From: Deltaproteobacteria bacterium
GTDB lineage: Bacteria; Desulfobacterota; BSN033; UBA1163
Assembly (NCBI GenBank): GCA_016875195.1
Contig: VGRY01000011.1
Coordinates: 1 to 64,000, forward strand
Direction: 5' to 3'
Length of the DNA: 64,000 nucleotides
The translations under genes and the position numbers were made by a program. Shown here piece by piece: positions 55,153 through 64,000 of this stretch (within the stretch, counting starts at the first letter, position 1; every line of letters starts with the position of its first letter). Under the pieces are notes generated by a model that was given only the letters and a program-made list of their open reading frames with translations, did not search any database and was not told where the DNA came from.

Positions 55153-55818
55153 TTGCAGCTACTATCGATTGATTCGGTTTAAAACCCAAACGGTCACTCA
55201 TTTTTTTAACGGTCTTATTGAAATCTCATTTTACCAGGAAGCGGGTCGCATGTCGAGAAAGGTTCTCTCGTTCATTCTCAATCATCATACATATACTTTG
55301 CTCATCATTACTGCGGTGTTGGTGCTTTGTCCTTCAACCGTAAGGTTTCCTGGGATGTCGTCGACGTCTTCCGGTCAATGCCGGAAACCTGACCCTTCCC
55401 GCAATCATGACAAGGCAAACATTCAACGCCGGATCAATATCCCGGGACGTGAGACCAAGATTTCGTTGCAATGACTCACTCCGCATTGATCACCAACGGA
55501 TCGAGGTGGACTGCTGTAAAAATTACCACACATGTCACACTTGAGGCACTAAATATTCCTCCCATTCCTGATATTTTGAAAAGCAACACTTCAAGACATT
55601 TCGATAGCTTTAAAGGCTTTTAAATGGAATCTACACATCTTGAGACGGAATGTCAAATTGTTGGTAGAAATAGTCTTCATCGGGTTTCCATCCGAAACAT
55701 GAGAATGGGTTTCCCCGATTTGGTTTATCATCCAGGCTCCCTACCTCGGTTATGGGTTTTATGTCTAACACCCTTCGTCCTCCTTATCTCCATCATCCTG
55801 TAAGGATTCGTTGTGAGC

Positions 55819-56241
55819 TCATATCACGGAGAACAATTCCGTTAGTTTAACAAGGGTTGAGAAGTGGCGGAGCATCCCTCTGATGATGAGTTGTCGGGTG
55901 AGGAGCTTCTTGAGAACCTTAAAACCATTTGCGTCAAAAAAGTATGGGAGGCCGAATTTGATCTTGAGGAGGCATAAGTCAAGTACAGTTGTTGAATCGG
56001 CAATAATATGCAGGTTGGGTTGAATCATGGTATTTCCTGAGATTGTAAGCTCTCCTTGTTTGAATTCCAATCCCACAGAGGTTTGAATATCGCGAGCCTC
56101 TATCAATACCTTGGCCTTCAAAGATTTGAAGGGTTTTGTCTTCTCCGAGTTTTGATCCAGATTCTGCCGGATGAGGTCGGAGAGCATTGTAGCCAGACCT
56201 ATTTCGTTTGCTTCTTTGAGAACAGTTATTAACGGTTTCAT
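55819..56241 (-). CDS. SCP2 sterol-binding-like protein
   Basis: KVLIEARDIQTSVGLEFKQGELTISGNTMIQPNLHIIADSTTVLDL; ORF upstream of 56241 encodes a repeat. Confidence 0.5.
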   Translation of the reverse strand: MKPLITVLKEANEIGLATMLSDLIRQNLDQNSEKTKPFKSLKAKVLIEARDIQTSVGLEFKQGELTISGNTMIQPNLHIIADSTTVLDLCLLKIKFGLPYFFDANGFKVLKKLLTRQLIIRGMLRHFSTLVKLTELFSVI

Positions 56242-56266
56242 GATAGAATTGGCATTGCTATAGGAG

Positions 56267-56342
56267 TAACTCCCCCTCCCCCCTCTTAACCTAAGAGGGG
56301 GATATTCCACCTCTTAAAATAAGAGGAGGTTAGGTGGGGTAG
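56267..56342. repeat. C/G-rich palindrome family B, copy 4 (compound)
   Basis: CCCCCTCCCCCCTCTTAACCTAAGAGGGGGATATTCCACCTCTTAAAATAAGAGGAGGTTAGGTGGGG. Confidence 0.85.
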
Positions 56343-56350
56343 CGATGGTT

Positions 56351-57514
56351 TTAAAATGCGTTCTGATATATTTTGAGGACTTCGTCCGGATCGAAGACCG
56401 GCTTCGGATTGTAAACGATGGTCCCGTCCATCAGGGCCTCATTGGCACATTGAACCAGCCCAGCTTCTTCCACATTCACTTCCCTTAACGTCTGCGGCAA
56501 TCCGAGGGCTCTTGTAAACTCCCATATGGCTATGGCAGCCTGCTCTGCGGCTTTCAACGGGTCCATCCCTCTAACTTCTTTTCCCATAGCTTCGGCGATC
56601 CTGGCATAAAGATCAGGGCAGGCGTCAAGGTTATACAGGATGCAGTGCGGCAGGAGAATGCTGTTGGCTACCCCATGGGGAACGCCGAATGCCGCCCCGA
56701 CACAATGAGCAAGGGCATGAACAAGCCCTAACTGGGCATTCGAAAAAGCCGCTCCTCCAAGTGTGGCAGCGATCAACATCTGGCCTCTTGCGACAATATC
56801 TTCTCCGTTTTGTACGGCTCTGGGCAGAAACTCTCTGATCAACCTTATTCCATGGAAAGCCAGTCCATCCGTAATCGGTTCTCTCTGCATGGAGGGGATG
56901 GCCTCGATACAGTGACACAGGGCATCCATCCCCGTGGCAGCAGTGAGACTTTTGGGCATTCCTGTAGTCATGCTCGGGTCGAGAATGGCGATATTCGGGA
57001 TGAGAAAATTGTCTGCGAATAGTAATTTCCGCTTCTGCTCATGATCCTTGATCACTGCGGCATAGGTGACCTCGCTTCCGGTTCCTGCAGTTGTCGGGAT
57101 GACGATATGCGGGATAAGGGGACTTCCAAGCATATTGAGGCCGGCATGATCCTCCAACTTTCCTCCTTTGGTCAAACAGATCGCCATCCCCTTTGCTGTA
57201 TCAATGGCACTTCCTCCTCCGACGCTAACCAGGATATCTGCTCCAAGAGATCTTCCATATTCCGAGCCTGCGTTAATGATGTGGACTCCGGTGTCAGGGG
57301 TGACGTCGGAAAAAATGCCTACACATCTGGTCCCTAAAGCATTGCGGACGAAATTGACGAGGTCGGTTTTAACGAGATCCCGGTCCGTTACGATCAGAGC
57401 TTTCGTCCCTTTTAACTCGTCTACCTCCATTCCCACCTCTTTAGCCGTACCAGGCCCGAAAAGGATCTTGGTGGGAAGCCTGAAAATAAAATTGAGATCG
57501 ACATCATAGGACAT
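56351..57514 (-). CDS. iron-containing alcohol dehydrogenase
   Basis: ILVSVGGGSAIDTAKGMA; HIVIPTTAGTGSEVT; HALAHCVGAAFGVPHGVANS. Confidence 0.93.
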   Translation of the reverse strand: MSYDVDLNFIFRLPTKILFGPGTAKEVGMEVDELKGTKALIVTDRDLVKTDLVNFVRNALGTRCVGIFSDVTPDTGVHIINAGSEYGRSLGADILVSVGGGSAIDTAKGMAICLTKGGKLEDHAGLNMLGSPLIPHIVIPTTAGTGSEVTYAAVIKDHEQKRKLLFADNFLIPNIAILDPSMTTGMPKSLTAATGMDALCHCIEAIPSMQREPITDGLAFHGIRLIREFLPRAVQNGEDIVARGQMLIAATLGGAAFSNAQLGLVHALAHCVGAAFGVPHGVANSILLPHCILYNLDACPDLYARIAEAMGKEVRGMDPLKAAEQAAIAIWEFTRALGLPQTLREVNVEEAGLVQCANEALMDGTIVYNPKPVFDPDEVLKIYQNAF

Positions 57515-57564
57515 AGCGCCATCCTCCTCTCTTTCAAAGAGAAGAAATGTTGTTCAGTGCTTGG

Positions 57565-57987
57565 TTATTCATCGAGGAATTTTGTTTCGATTCGGGTTGT
57601 ACATTCAACAAGTTCCTGTGACGCCTTGACATAACGGACGATCGTTGGCAGGTCCCCTTTCAACTTCAGTTTTCCCTGCATCATTCCTTTCACCGGTTCC
57701 AGTTCTTTCTTGATGACCTGTTTCCATCGAGCATAATCACCGGTGATACAAAAAGGGGCCTTCTGGGCTTCTTCGGCGGTAACGATCTTCGCATCTCTAC
57801 AAACTCCCTGATGAAGATCGAGCCATATACCAACATCCTCCTGAATGCCAATCTCCGGTTTCGCTGATGTAACCAAGGCAACCACCCCAGCAGTCCAGGT
57901 TGCACCTGCTTTCTTGTATCCCTCACTGGAGTTAATCTGTTTCTTAAACTCTTCAACCCACTCTGCACTTGGAAATGTTAGAGCCAT
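57565..57987 (-). CDS. SCP2 sterol-binding-domain protein
   Basis: GIWLDLHQGVCRDAKIVTAEEAQKAPFCITGDYARWKQVIKKELEPVKGMMQGKLKLKGD. Confidence 0.75.
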   Translation of the reverse strand: MALTFPSAEWVEEFKKQINSSEGYKKAGATWTAGVVALVTSAKPEIGIQEDVGIWLDLHQGVCRDAKIVTAEEAQKAPFCITGDYARWKQVIKKELEPVKGMMQGKLKLKGDLPTIVRYVKASQELVECTTRIETKFLDE

Positions 57988-58016
57988 AAGATTCCTCCTT
58001 TTTCTATTTCCTCATA

Positions 58017-59879
58017 TTATCCATGCAGCCTCTTTGCTAAATCCTCCAGTCCAGCCTTGATCAATATCTCTTTTTTAGGTTTGCCCTCTTCGTCCAATCC
58101 CCTGATCTCATAGTATTCTCGGAGCAATTTTTCGACATCTGGCATTGAACCGGCTGCAGCGCCCTCTTTCAACGGAGTAAGGATTCTTTTGGGCAGCCTG
58201 TCATCTTTCCCTGTCACTCCCATCATATTTCCGAGCCCTCTCTTTAAAAGCCATGTTCTTTCTCCGCAGGCGAGGAGATCTTGCAACGAAAAATCGATTC
58301 CTGTGGTTACCCTTACCATCTCTGCAAGATCATTCGCCGAGAAAGTCCAGGCCACAAATTCGCAGATCACGAGAGAGTTGCAGGGAATGCCAAAGTCTTC
58401 GCAACGTTTTACCATCTCAGCCTTGCCTTCGCTTGTCTGACCTATATAATTTTCCTGAAATCCAGCCTCCGGATATGTAGCGATTCCCTGTTCAATGCCC
58501 AGACAGAGATGCATGAGATGGCAGGCTCCCCGGATGGATGTCATATAAGCAAGGCCCATGCCGTGAAAACCTCTGGGGTCGTGCATAGGAGCCTCCAGCC
58601 CTTTCACCTCGACGCTAAGCTCCTCTGCATCTTTGCCCATTCTTTTGGCTGCTTCCCTGGTCCCCTCAGATAGAATTAGGCCGATCCCTTCTTTCTTTGC
58701 AATCTTGTGGATCAGTTCAATGGCACCCTGGATATTCCCCCATGTCAGGTCAATTCCATCGGTATCTCTTTTAGTGATCAGCCCTTTCTCATAGGCTTCC
58801 ATGGCAAAGGCAATGGTCGCGCCACAACTGATGGTATCCATTCCATATCGGTTGCACCATTCATTGGCCTTGATCACGCCTGCGAGATCATCGTTCATGA
58901 TCAGCGTTCCGAAACTCGCACAGGTCTCATATTCAGGTCCTGGTCCTTCTTCCGTCTTAAAAGGCCCATCATCAACCTTGACGATTCGCTTGCAAGCAAC
59001 CGGGCAAAAAGAACAGGCATGATTTCTGGTAAGATACTTTTCGGTCAAGGAGGGTCCACCAAGATTTGCAGAGAGATGGAGGTCTTCTCCGATGCTCCAG
59101 TTTTTTATAGGCACATCACCTGTCATCATTCCCAGGTCCATGCCAGCATCTGTTCCCATAGACCGAAACGACTGAGCCACGACAGCATCACGAGATTTAG
59201 CAATTAAAGTTTTTCTCAGTGCCGCATAATCCTCCGGAGAAGAAACCTCCACTTTATTTGTGCCCTTCACAACGACAGCCTTTAACTTCTTTGAGCCCAT
59301 CAAGGCTCCCATCCCTGTCCTGCCGATGAAATCACCTTTGTCATTACAGATCGCTGCGAATTTGACCAGATTTTCACCAGCAGGGCCGATGGAAAGGACT
59401 TTCGGGTTTCTTTCTTTCCCATGCCTTTCCTTCAAGAGATCTGTGACTGCATAATTGTCCATTCCCCACAGGTCCTTCGCATCTCTTATCTCAATCTTAT
59501 CGTCTTCAATGACGAGATAGACCGGAAAGGGTGACGCACCCTTGAAGATGATTCCATCCAAACCGGCGAATTTCAGCTCCGGTCCAAAATTCCCGCCGCA
59601 GGTTCCTTCTCCCCAGATTCCTGTCAATGGCGACTTTCCACAGACCGCAAACCTCGATGTGCCCGGCAAGGTGGTGCCGGTGAGAGGTCCATTCATGATG
59701 ATGAGCGGATTGTCCGGAGAAAAAGGATCAACTCTCGGATTGAACCGGTCGAGGAAGAGTTTTGCAGCCACCCCGCTTCCCCCAATAAATCGTCTTTTGT
59801 CTTCCTCAGACACATCGGTGATGTTTATTTGAGAGACAGATAAATCAACTTCCAGGATTCGGTTTTTGTATCCTCCCAT
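58017..59879 (-). CDS. aor: aldehyde ferredoxin oxidoreductase (tungsten/molybdopterin)
   Basis: MGGYKNRILEVDLSVSQINI; NPLIIMNGPLTGTTLPGTSRFAV; HACSFCPVACKRI. Confidence 0.93.
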   Translation of the reverse strand: MGGYKNRILEVDLSVSQINITDVSEEDKRRFIGGSGVAAKLFLDRFNPRVDPFSPDNPLIIMNGPLTGTTLPGTSRFAVCGKSPLTGIWGEGTCGGNFGPELKFAGLDGIIFKGASPFPVYLVIEDDKIEIRDAKDLWGMDNYAVTDLLKERHGKERNPKVLSIGPAGENLVKFAAICNDKGDFIGRTGMGALMGSKKLKAVVVKGTNKVEVSSPEDYAALRKTLIAKSRDAVVAQSFRSMGTDAGMDLGMMTGDVPIKNWSIGEDLHLSANLGGPSLTEKYLTRNHACSFCPVACKRIVKVDDGPFKTEEGPGPEYETCASFGTLIMNDDLAGVIKANEWCNRYGMDTISCGATIAFAMEAYEKGLITKRDTDGIDLTWGNIQGAIELIHKIAKKEGIGLILSEGTREAAKRMGKDAEELSVEVKGLEAPMHDPRGFHGMGLAYMTSIRGACHLMHLCLGIEQGIATYPEAGFQENYIGQTSEGKAEMVKRCEDFGIPCNSLVICEFVAWTFSANDLAEMVRVTTGIDFSLQDLLACGERTWLLKRGLGNMMGVTGKDDRLPKRILTPLKEGAAAGSMPDVEKLLREYYEIRGLDEEGKPKKEILIKAGLEDLAKRLHG

Positions 59880-60078
59880 GGATCTCCTCCGGAATTTTTA
59901 ATACAATATCAGAAATGCCATGTTTGTCAATTTACATTTTATTTTAGACTTCCCTATATATTGGCGATGGGTTGACTAATTGTACAAATTGGTCCAAGAA
60001 ATTATCATCAGAGCATGCCTAACGAAACCATAATTTAATATTTTTAAAAGAAATTAAATAGTTAAATTGATCGGAGGT

Positions 60079-60094
60079 TGGCATTATATTTGCT
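60079..60094 (+). promoter_or_regulatory. putative sigma54 promoter
   Basis: TGGCATTATATTTGCT (GG/GC separated by 10 nt) upstream of ORF 60155. Confidence 0.55.
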
Positions 60095-60154
60095 TTTAGA
60101 CCTACAAGGGCTTATACTTGATTATATTAAAAACGAAGAAAGGGGGAGCAGAAA

Positions 60155-60496
60155 ATGAGTGTAAAAGCGATTAAATGGTTGTTTCTAATTCTTATCATGG
60201 TCACACTGTTTTGTATGAATGGTCCATCAGTCCTTGCCAGGAATAGTTCTCTTAAATCCCCACCTTTAGATTATGCCGGGAAATCTTATACGGGAGTTCA
60301 AGATCCATCTTACCTCAGCTACGATTTAGCTTTGCGGGAATATATGGTCTATCGAATTAACAAACACTTCGGGATCACACTCGACCCAAAAGCCTATTCT
60401 GGATTTGACCTCCTTGAAATCGAAGCTCTTTTTAAATGTAAAAAAAAGGAGGAGCCCTTTAATACCTTTCTGAATATGTTCCCGAAAAGTCCTTAG
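60155..60496 (+). CDS. hypothetical secreted protein
   Basis: signal peptide WLFLILIMVTLFCMNGPSVLA. Confidence 0.6.
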   Translation: MSVKAIKWLFLILIMVTLFCMNGPSVLARNSSLKSPPLDYAGKSYTGVQDPSYLSYDLALREYMVYRINKHFGITLDPKAYSGFDLLEIEALFKCKKKEEPFNTFLNMFPKSP

Positions 60497-60548
60497 AATT
60501 GAAAGTAGTCTTCCGTGGAGATTTTAGTAGGTTAAAGGAGAATCTTAT

Positions 60549-61067
60549 ATGAGAAAAAGTGTATTGAGCACAATTTTTATTTTGGCCCTCATGCTGATGA
60601 GCATCGGGCAGTTCAGCAAAGCAATGGCTGAGGTGAATATCAAGGTTGGGATCAATATTCCTCCACCACCCCCGCTTGTGATTCCATCACCACCACCCAT
60701 GTACGTTATACCAAAGACCTATGTCTACTTTGCCCCCGAGGTTGAAGTGGATGTCTTTTTTTATCATGGATACTGGTACCGCCCACATCAAGGTCACTGG
60801 TATCAGTCCAAAAACTACAATGAGCATTGGGTTTATATAACTCCTCAGAAAGTACCCACAGTGTTATTAGATCTTCCACCGAACTTTCGGCGCGTACCCC
60901 CGGGACATAAGCATATCCCGCATGGGCATCTTAAAAAGCACTGGAGCGCCTGGGAGAAAGAAAAATACTGGGAGAAGCACGGAGGGAAAGAATGGCATGG
61001 TGATGAAAAATGGGAACATCAAGGGGGTAAAGGCAAAGGTAGAGGTAAGGGAAAACACAAAGATTAG
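60549..61067 (+). CDS. hypothetical secreted His/Lys-rich protein
   Basis: signal peptide; PPPPPLVIPSPPPMYVIP; PPGHKHIPHGHLKKHW. Confidence 0.65.
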   Translation: MRKSVLSTIFILALMLMSIGQFSKAMAEVNIKVGINIPPPPPLVIPSPPPMYVIPKTYVYFAPEVEVDVFFYHGYWYRPHQGHWYQSKNYNEHWVYITPQKVPTVLLDLPPNFRRVPPGHKHIPHGHLKKHWSAWEKEKYWEKHGGKEWHGDEKWEHQGGKGKGRGKGKHKD

Positions 61068-61161
61068 ATGAAAATATAAATTTTCATGTTAGGTATGAAT
61101 GGATAATTGGTATTAACCTCTGGGCGGGGGATGCCTCCGCCCAAAGGATGCACTGGGTTGG

Positions 61162-61575
61162 TTAATAGCGGCGGTAATGGCCTTCAACCCAGATTCTTCT
61201 CTCTACATATCGTCCAGGGGTCTGACGTTCTACATAGTGACCCGCTACCCAATTTCCCCACCGATCGTAATGGCCAGGCACCCAAACCCTCTCCCATTCT
61301 CCTGGAACCCATTCGCGAACCGTTTGCCAATGCCCCGGAACATACTCATGAGGCGGAGGATAATAAGGTTCCGGCGGCGGAGAGTAAACAACATGAGGCG
61401 GAGGGGGATACGCATGGAGATGATGGACAATCAGGCCCCCTAATGCAAGAGCCCCGAGAGCAATGCCAGCTCCTTGCCAACGGTGACGTCCTTTCGACCC
61501 TGCCTCCGCATAGGTAAAAACAAAGAGAGAGATTATGGTTACAACCAAAGCAATAGAGATGAGTTTCTTTGCCAT
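61162..61575 (-). CDS. secreted YxPGHW-repeat protein
   Basis: EYVPGHWQTVREWVPGEWERVWVPGHYDRWGNWVAGHYVERQTPGRYVERRIWVEGHY. Confidence 0.7.
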   Translation of the reverse strand: MAKKLISIALVVTIISLFVFTYAEAGSKGRHRWQGAGIALGALALGGLIVHHLHAYPPPPHVVYSPPPEPYYPPPHEYVPGHWQTVREWVPGEWERVWVPGHYDRWGNWVAGHYVERQTPGRYVERRIWVEGHYRRY

Positions 61576-61802
61576 AATAGACCCCTCCTTTCCGGTCGTT
61601 TTTTGGTCTTTGATAATTTGACGGCTGGAGTAGGGATTTTATTCAAATCGGAATATCGGATCCAGGGAATATTTAATTTTCGAGAAAAGAAATATCCCAT
61701 ACCCGGAGGTTTCCCTTGAACCATGAAAACTAACAGATTCGGAATATCCTTTGTTATCAATGAGTTAATGATTTTTACGCTGACAATTGCTGATTCTCCC
61801 AA

Positions 61803-62249
61803 TTAAAAATTGGAAGAAATGGCATAGATGATCACCCCTTCACGGATTTTCGGACCTCCGATCAAAACTGTTCTTCCTGGGGAAAGCCTGACATTGGTAT
61901 TGAGGATATTAATTCTTTCACGGGCGACTCTTATTCTTAAATCGGCAACATCCCTCCTGCGCATTCTCTCCAGGGTGGTCTCGATGATGATTCTACCCTC
62001 CCAGGCCGAGATGGAAGCCGGTCGATTCGGAGAAAGATGAAGGATTTCATCTTTTAAGAGGCGATAGGAGGTGAAGCTGAACAGGGACCCCAACTGTCCA
62101 TGGATATCCCCCAAGGACGGATCGACCCCTGTTCCCACGTTGGAAGCCCGGATCACCCTGAATCGTGTCTGAACCTGGCCGAAAGCTGTGGAAGCGAAGA
62201 AGAGAAAAAAGATGGAACAATAGATGGTTAGGATGGTCGTCCTTTTCAT
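61803..62249 (-). CDS. hypothetical secreted protein
   Basis: signal peptide from MKRTTILTIYCSIFFLFFASTAFGQVQTRFRVIRASNVG. Confidence 0.6.
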   Translation of the reverse strand: MKRTTILTIYCSIFFLFFASTAFGQVQTRFRVIRASNVGTGVDPSLGDIHGQLGSLFSFTSYRLLKDEILHLSPNRPASISAWEGRIIIETTLERMRRRDVADLRIRVARERINILNTNVRLSPGRTVLIGGPKIREGVIIYAISSNF

Positions 62250-62758
62250 GATGAAAATGTCTCTTCCTCCGGTTCTTCGAAAAGCCATATTACTGTTACC
62301 TGCCCTGTTTCCAGGTCGTATACCATCACATTATGGGTGTCACTTTCCACGTATTCTACAACAGATGCTTCCAAATAGGAAGGGGTTTTTTGAAAGAGAA
62401 AAGGTGAAATGATTAGGGCAAGAACGATTGCCGTCGCCACGGCAGGAATCCATACCCTCTTCCTGAGCAAATAAGATAGGTCAAGCCACGAACGAAGCAA
62501 GTTCCACCAGGATGGTTTCCTCTCCATGCGGATGTTTTTTTCTATCTTTTCCCACACCCACGGAAAGGTTTCTTCCTGGAGGGCTTCATCCACAGGCGCT
62601 TTCAGGGCATTTTTCAACCCTTCGAGTGCCATTAGCTTTTCACTGCAGGTTGTGCAAACAGGGAGGTGCCTTTCGACAAGAGCCCTTTCTTCATCCGTCG
62701 CCTGGCGATCGAAATACCTCTCTATCAGTGGTGAAACCGACGAACATGAATTTTTCAT
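62246..62758 (-). CDS. zinc-finger anti-sigma factor (zf-HC2)
   Basis: IERYFDRQATDEERALVERHLPVCTTCSEKL; single TM; beside ECF sigma gene. Confidence 0.88.
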   Translation of the reverse strand: MKNSCSSVSPLIERYFDRQATDEERALVERHLPVCTTCSEKLMALEGLKNALKAPVDEALQEETFPWVWEKIEKNIRMERKPSWWNLLRSWLDLSYLLRKRVWIPAVATAIVLALIISPFLFQKTPSYLEASVVEYVESDTHNVMVYDLETGQVTVIWLFEEPEEETFSS

Positions 62759-62776
62759 CCGCTTTCCCTGCCTTTT

Positions 62777-62882
62777 ACCCCGTTAGAAATAATGTTCCGC
62801 TGCTCTGGAGCAGGAATAGATTTTGGAATAATTCCGGCGGGGCATTAAACCTAAATCCCGCTGGAATTTCTAACGGGGTTCA
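62777..62882. repeat. family C element (CCCCGTTAGAAAT...ATTTCTAACGGGG), copy 2
   Basis: ACCCCGTTAGAAATAATGTTCCGC / GCTGGAATTTCTAACGGGGTT; lies between sigma and anti-sigma genes. Confidence 0.88.
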
Positions 62883-63429
62883 CCATGTCCTTTAACAGGA
62901 CCTGGAGCTTCTTTCTCCCGTAATGGAGACGGGACATCACCGTTCCGACGGAGCACCCCGTTGCCTCTGCGATTTCCTCGTAGGAGAGTTCCTCAATCTC
63001 CCTGTAAATCAAGGTCTCCTTTTGATCCTGAGGGAGCTGGTCGATCGCCCATCTCACCTTTTCCTCCACTTCCTTGCGGGCAACAATTTGATCGGGCCTT
63101 TTATCAGGACTATCGGATGGCTGGAACCCTCCTTCCTCATCCAGGCTAAAAAAAGTCCCCTTTTTCCCCCTCCGGGAGTGGTCAATGGCTGTATTCATGG
63201 CTAAACGATAAAGATAGGTATAAAAGGCTGATTTCCCTTTGAAATTTTTAATTGAACGGAAAAGCTTGATAAAAACCTCTTGTACCACGTCGAGGGCGTC
63301 TTCTCTGTGCCTCACCACCCCATAGGCAATCCGGTAGACCTTCTTATGATACTGATTGAAGATCTCTTTCAAAGCGTCCTGATCACCCTGCTGGCAACGG
63401 GAAATCAGTTCCGTTTCCTTATCGTTCAC
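62851..63429 (-). CDS. ECF RNA polymerase sigma factor
   Basis: AYGVVRHREDALDVVQEVFIKLFRSI; EIEELSYEEIAEATGCSVGTVMSRLHYGRKKL; C-terminus NPVRNSSGI encoded by family C repeat. Confidence 0.93.
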   Translation of the reverse strand: MNDKETELISRCQQGDQDALKEIFNQYHKKVYRIAYGVVRHREDALDVVQEVFIKLFRSIKNFKGKSAFYTYLYRLAMNTAIDHSRRGKKGTFFSLDEEGGFQPSDSPDKRPDQIVARKEVEEKVRWAIDQLPQDQKETLIYREIEELSYEEIAEATGCSVGTVMSRLHYGRKKLQVLLKDMVNPVRNSSGI

Positions 63430-63526
63430 TGCCCTGTACCTCTTTAGACGAAAAATAGGGGGGAAATATTCAAGCGCCTTGATTTTATTTATCTATTAGT
63501 GTAAGACTTTCGGACAGGTTGGGCAA

Positions 63527-63784
63527 ATGGAAAAATTCAAGCAGATTGGGATTGTTATCATCGGATGGGTCTTCCTCGTATTAGGCGTCTTGGGCCTCTT
63601 TCTCCCCGTTCTTCAGGGCATCCTCTTTATTATGATTGGCCTTGCTATCCTCTCCTCGCGAAGTGAAATGATCAAGCGGTTTTTAAAGCATCTCGAAGAA
63701 CGCCATCCCCACTACCATGAGCACATAGAGAAGTGGAGGAATAGGATAAGAAGTTGGTTCAGCAAGGATGGGATGGAACGATAG
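63527..63784 (+). CDS. PGPGW/DUF454-like small membrane protein
   Basis: IGWVFLVLGVLGLFLPVLQGILFIMIGLAILSSRSE. Confidence 0.7.
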   Translation: MEKFKQIGIVIIGWVFLVLGVLGLFLPVLQGILFIMIGLAILSSRSEMIKRFLKHLEERHPHYHEHIEKWRNRIRSWFSKDGMER

Positions 63785-64000
63785 ATGGCAAACAAGAAAC
63801 AACCGAATAAAAATGGAAACCTGAACGAGTGGGTGAATAAACTAAAACGGATTGAAGAAAACGCCGAAAGACTTTCACTCCTCTCACGTTTGGGTCAAAT
63901 CCTCAATTCCACCCTGGATCACCAAGAAGTTCGGAGAAGGGCAATGGAGGCCGCCATCCAGTTGATGAAGGCAGAAGTGGGCTCTCTCCTCCTGATTGAC
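63785..64000 (+). CDS. GAF-domain protein (partial at window edge)
   Basis: RLSLLSRLGQILNSTLDHQEVRRRAMEAAIQLMKAEVGSLLLID. Confidence 0.65.
   Translation, partial: MANKKQPNKNGNLNEWVNKLKRIEENAERLSLLSRLGQILNSTLDHQEVRRRAMEAAIQLMKAEVGSLLLID

Noticed and set aside
55240-55810. Possible gene in the 55.2-55.8 kb gap
   Set aside because: ORF 55073-55474 overlaps the ferritin-like gene antisense and shows no recognisable motif; region looks like decayed sequence.
58189-59832. + strand ORFs antisense to AOR
   Set aside because: AOR frame is uninterrupted and has clear family motifs.
62512-62895. + strand ORFs over the sigma/anti-sigma genes (62512-62895, 62923-63204)
   Set aside because: Antisense to well-supported genes and partly repeat-encoded.

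Overview
A gene-dense 64 kb chromosomal segment. Gene content (TldD, HD-GYP, AOR, DapL, B12-radical SAM, RtcB/archease) suggests a Desulfobacterota/deltaproteobacterial-type anaerobe; that assignment is inference. All family names come from reading the translations; no searches were run. Main content: (i) at the left edge, the 3' end of a group II intron (D5/D6) lying inside a beta-ketoacyl synthase gene, followed by a second ketosynthase that has lost its catalytic residues (CLF/KS-beta-like), then a CrtI-like oxidoreductase, a lipoprotein and a B12-radical SAM gene; (ii) one tRNA-Ala(CGC), galT, galU, sucCD-like genes, two-component systems, tldD, trpS, dapL, lptA-like, nudC and ubiE/menG; (iii) a type II R-M system with an MjaI-like REase and an MTase carrying an SNase-like tail; (iv) three toxin-antitoxin-like pairs; (v) an archease-RtcB pair in which the RtcB frame is interrupted by one in-frame UGA exactly at the metal-binding/catalytic Cys (GYDIN-U-GVRL), with a plausible bacterial SECIS hairpin downstream, i.e. 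a candidate selenocysteine RtcB; (vi) an AOR / SCP2 / Fe-ADH group and an ECF sigma/anti-sigma pair. A second striking signal is a set of at least 11 intergenic hairpins whose arms are degenerate short tandem words (GTTCGGA, AATTCGAA, GGTTAAG, TTGGGTT, GGGTTCAAG and others). The words differ between loci but the architecture is the same, and several hairpins abut or supply stop codons. Several other interspersed palindrome families, one RAYT remnant and its REP are also present. No rRNA and no CRISPR array were seen.
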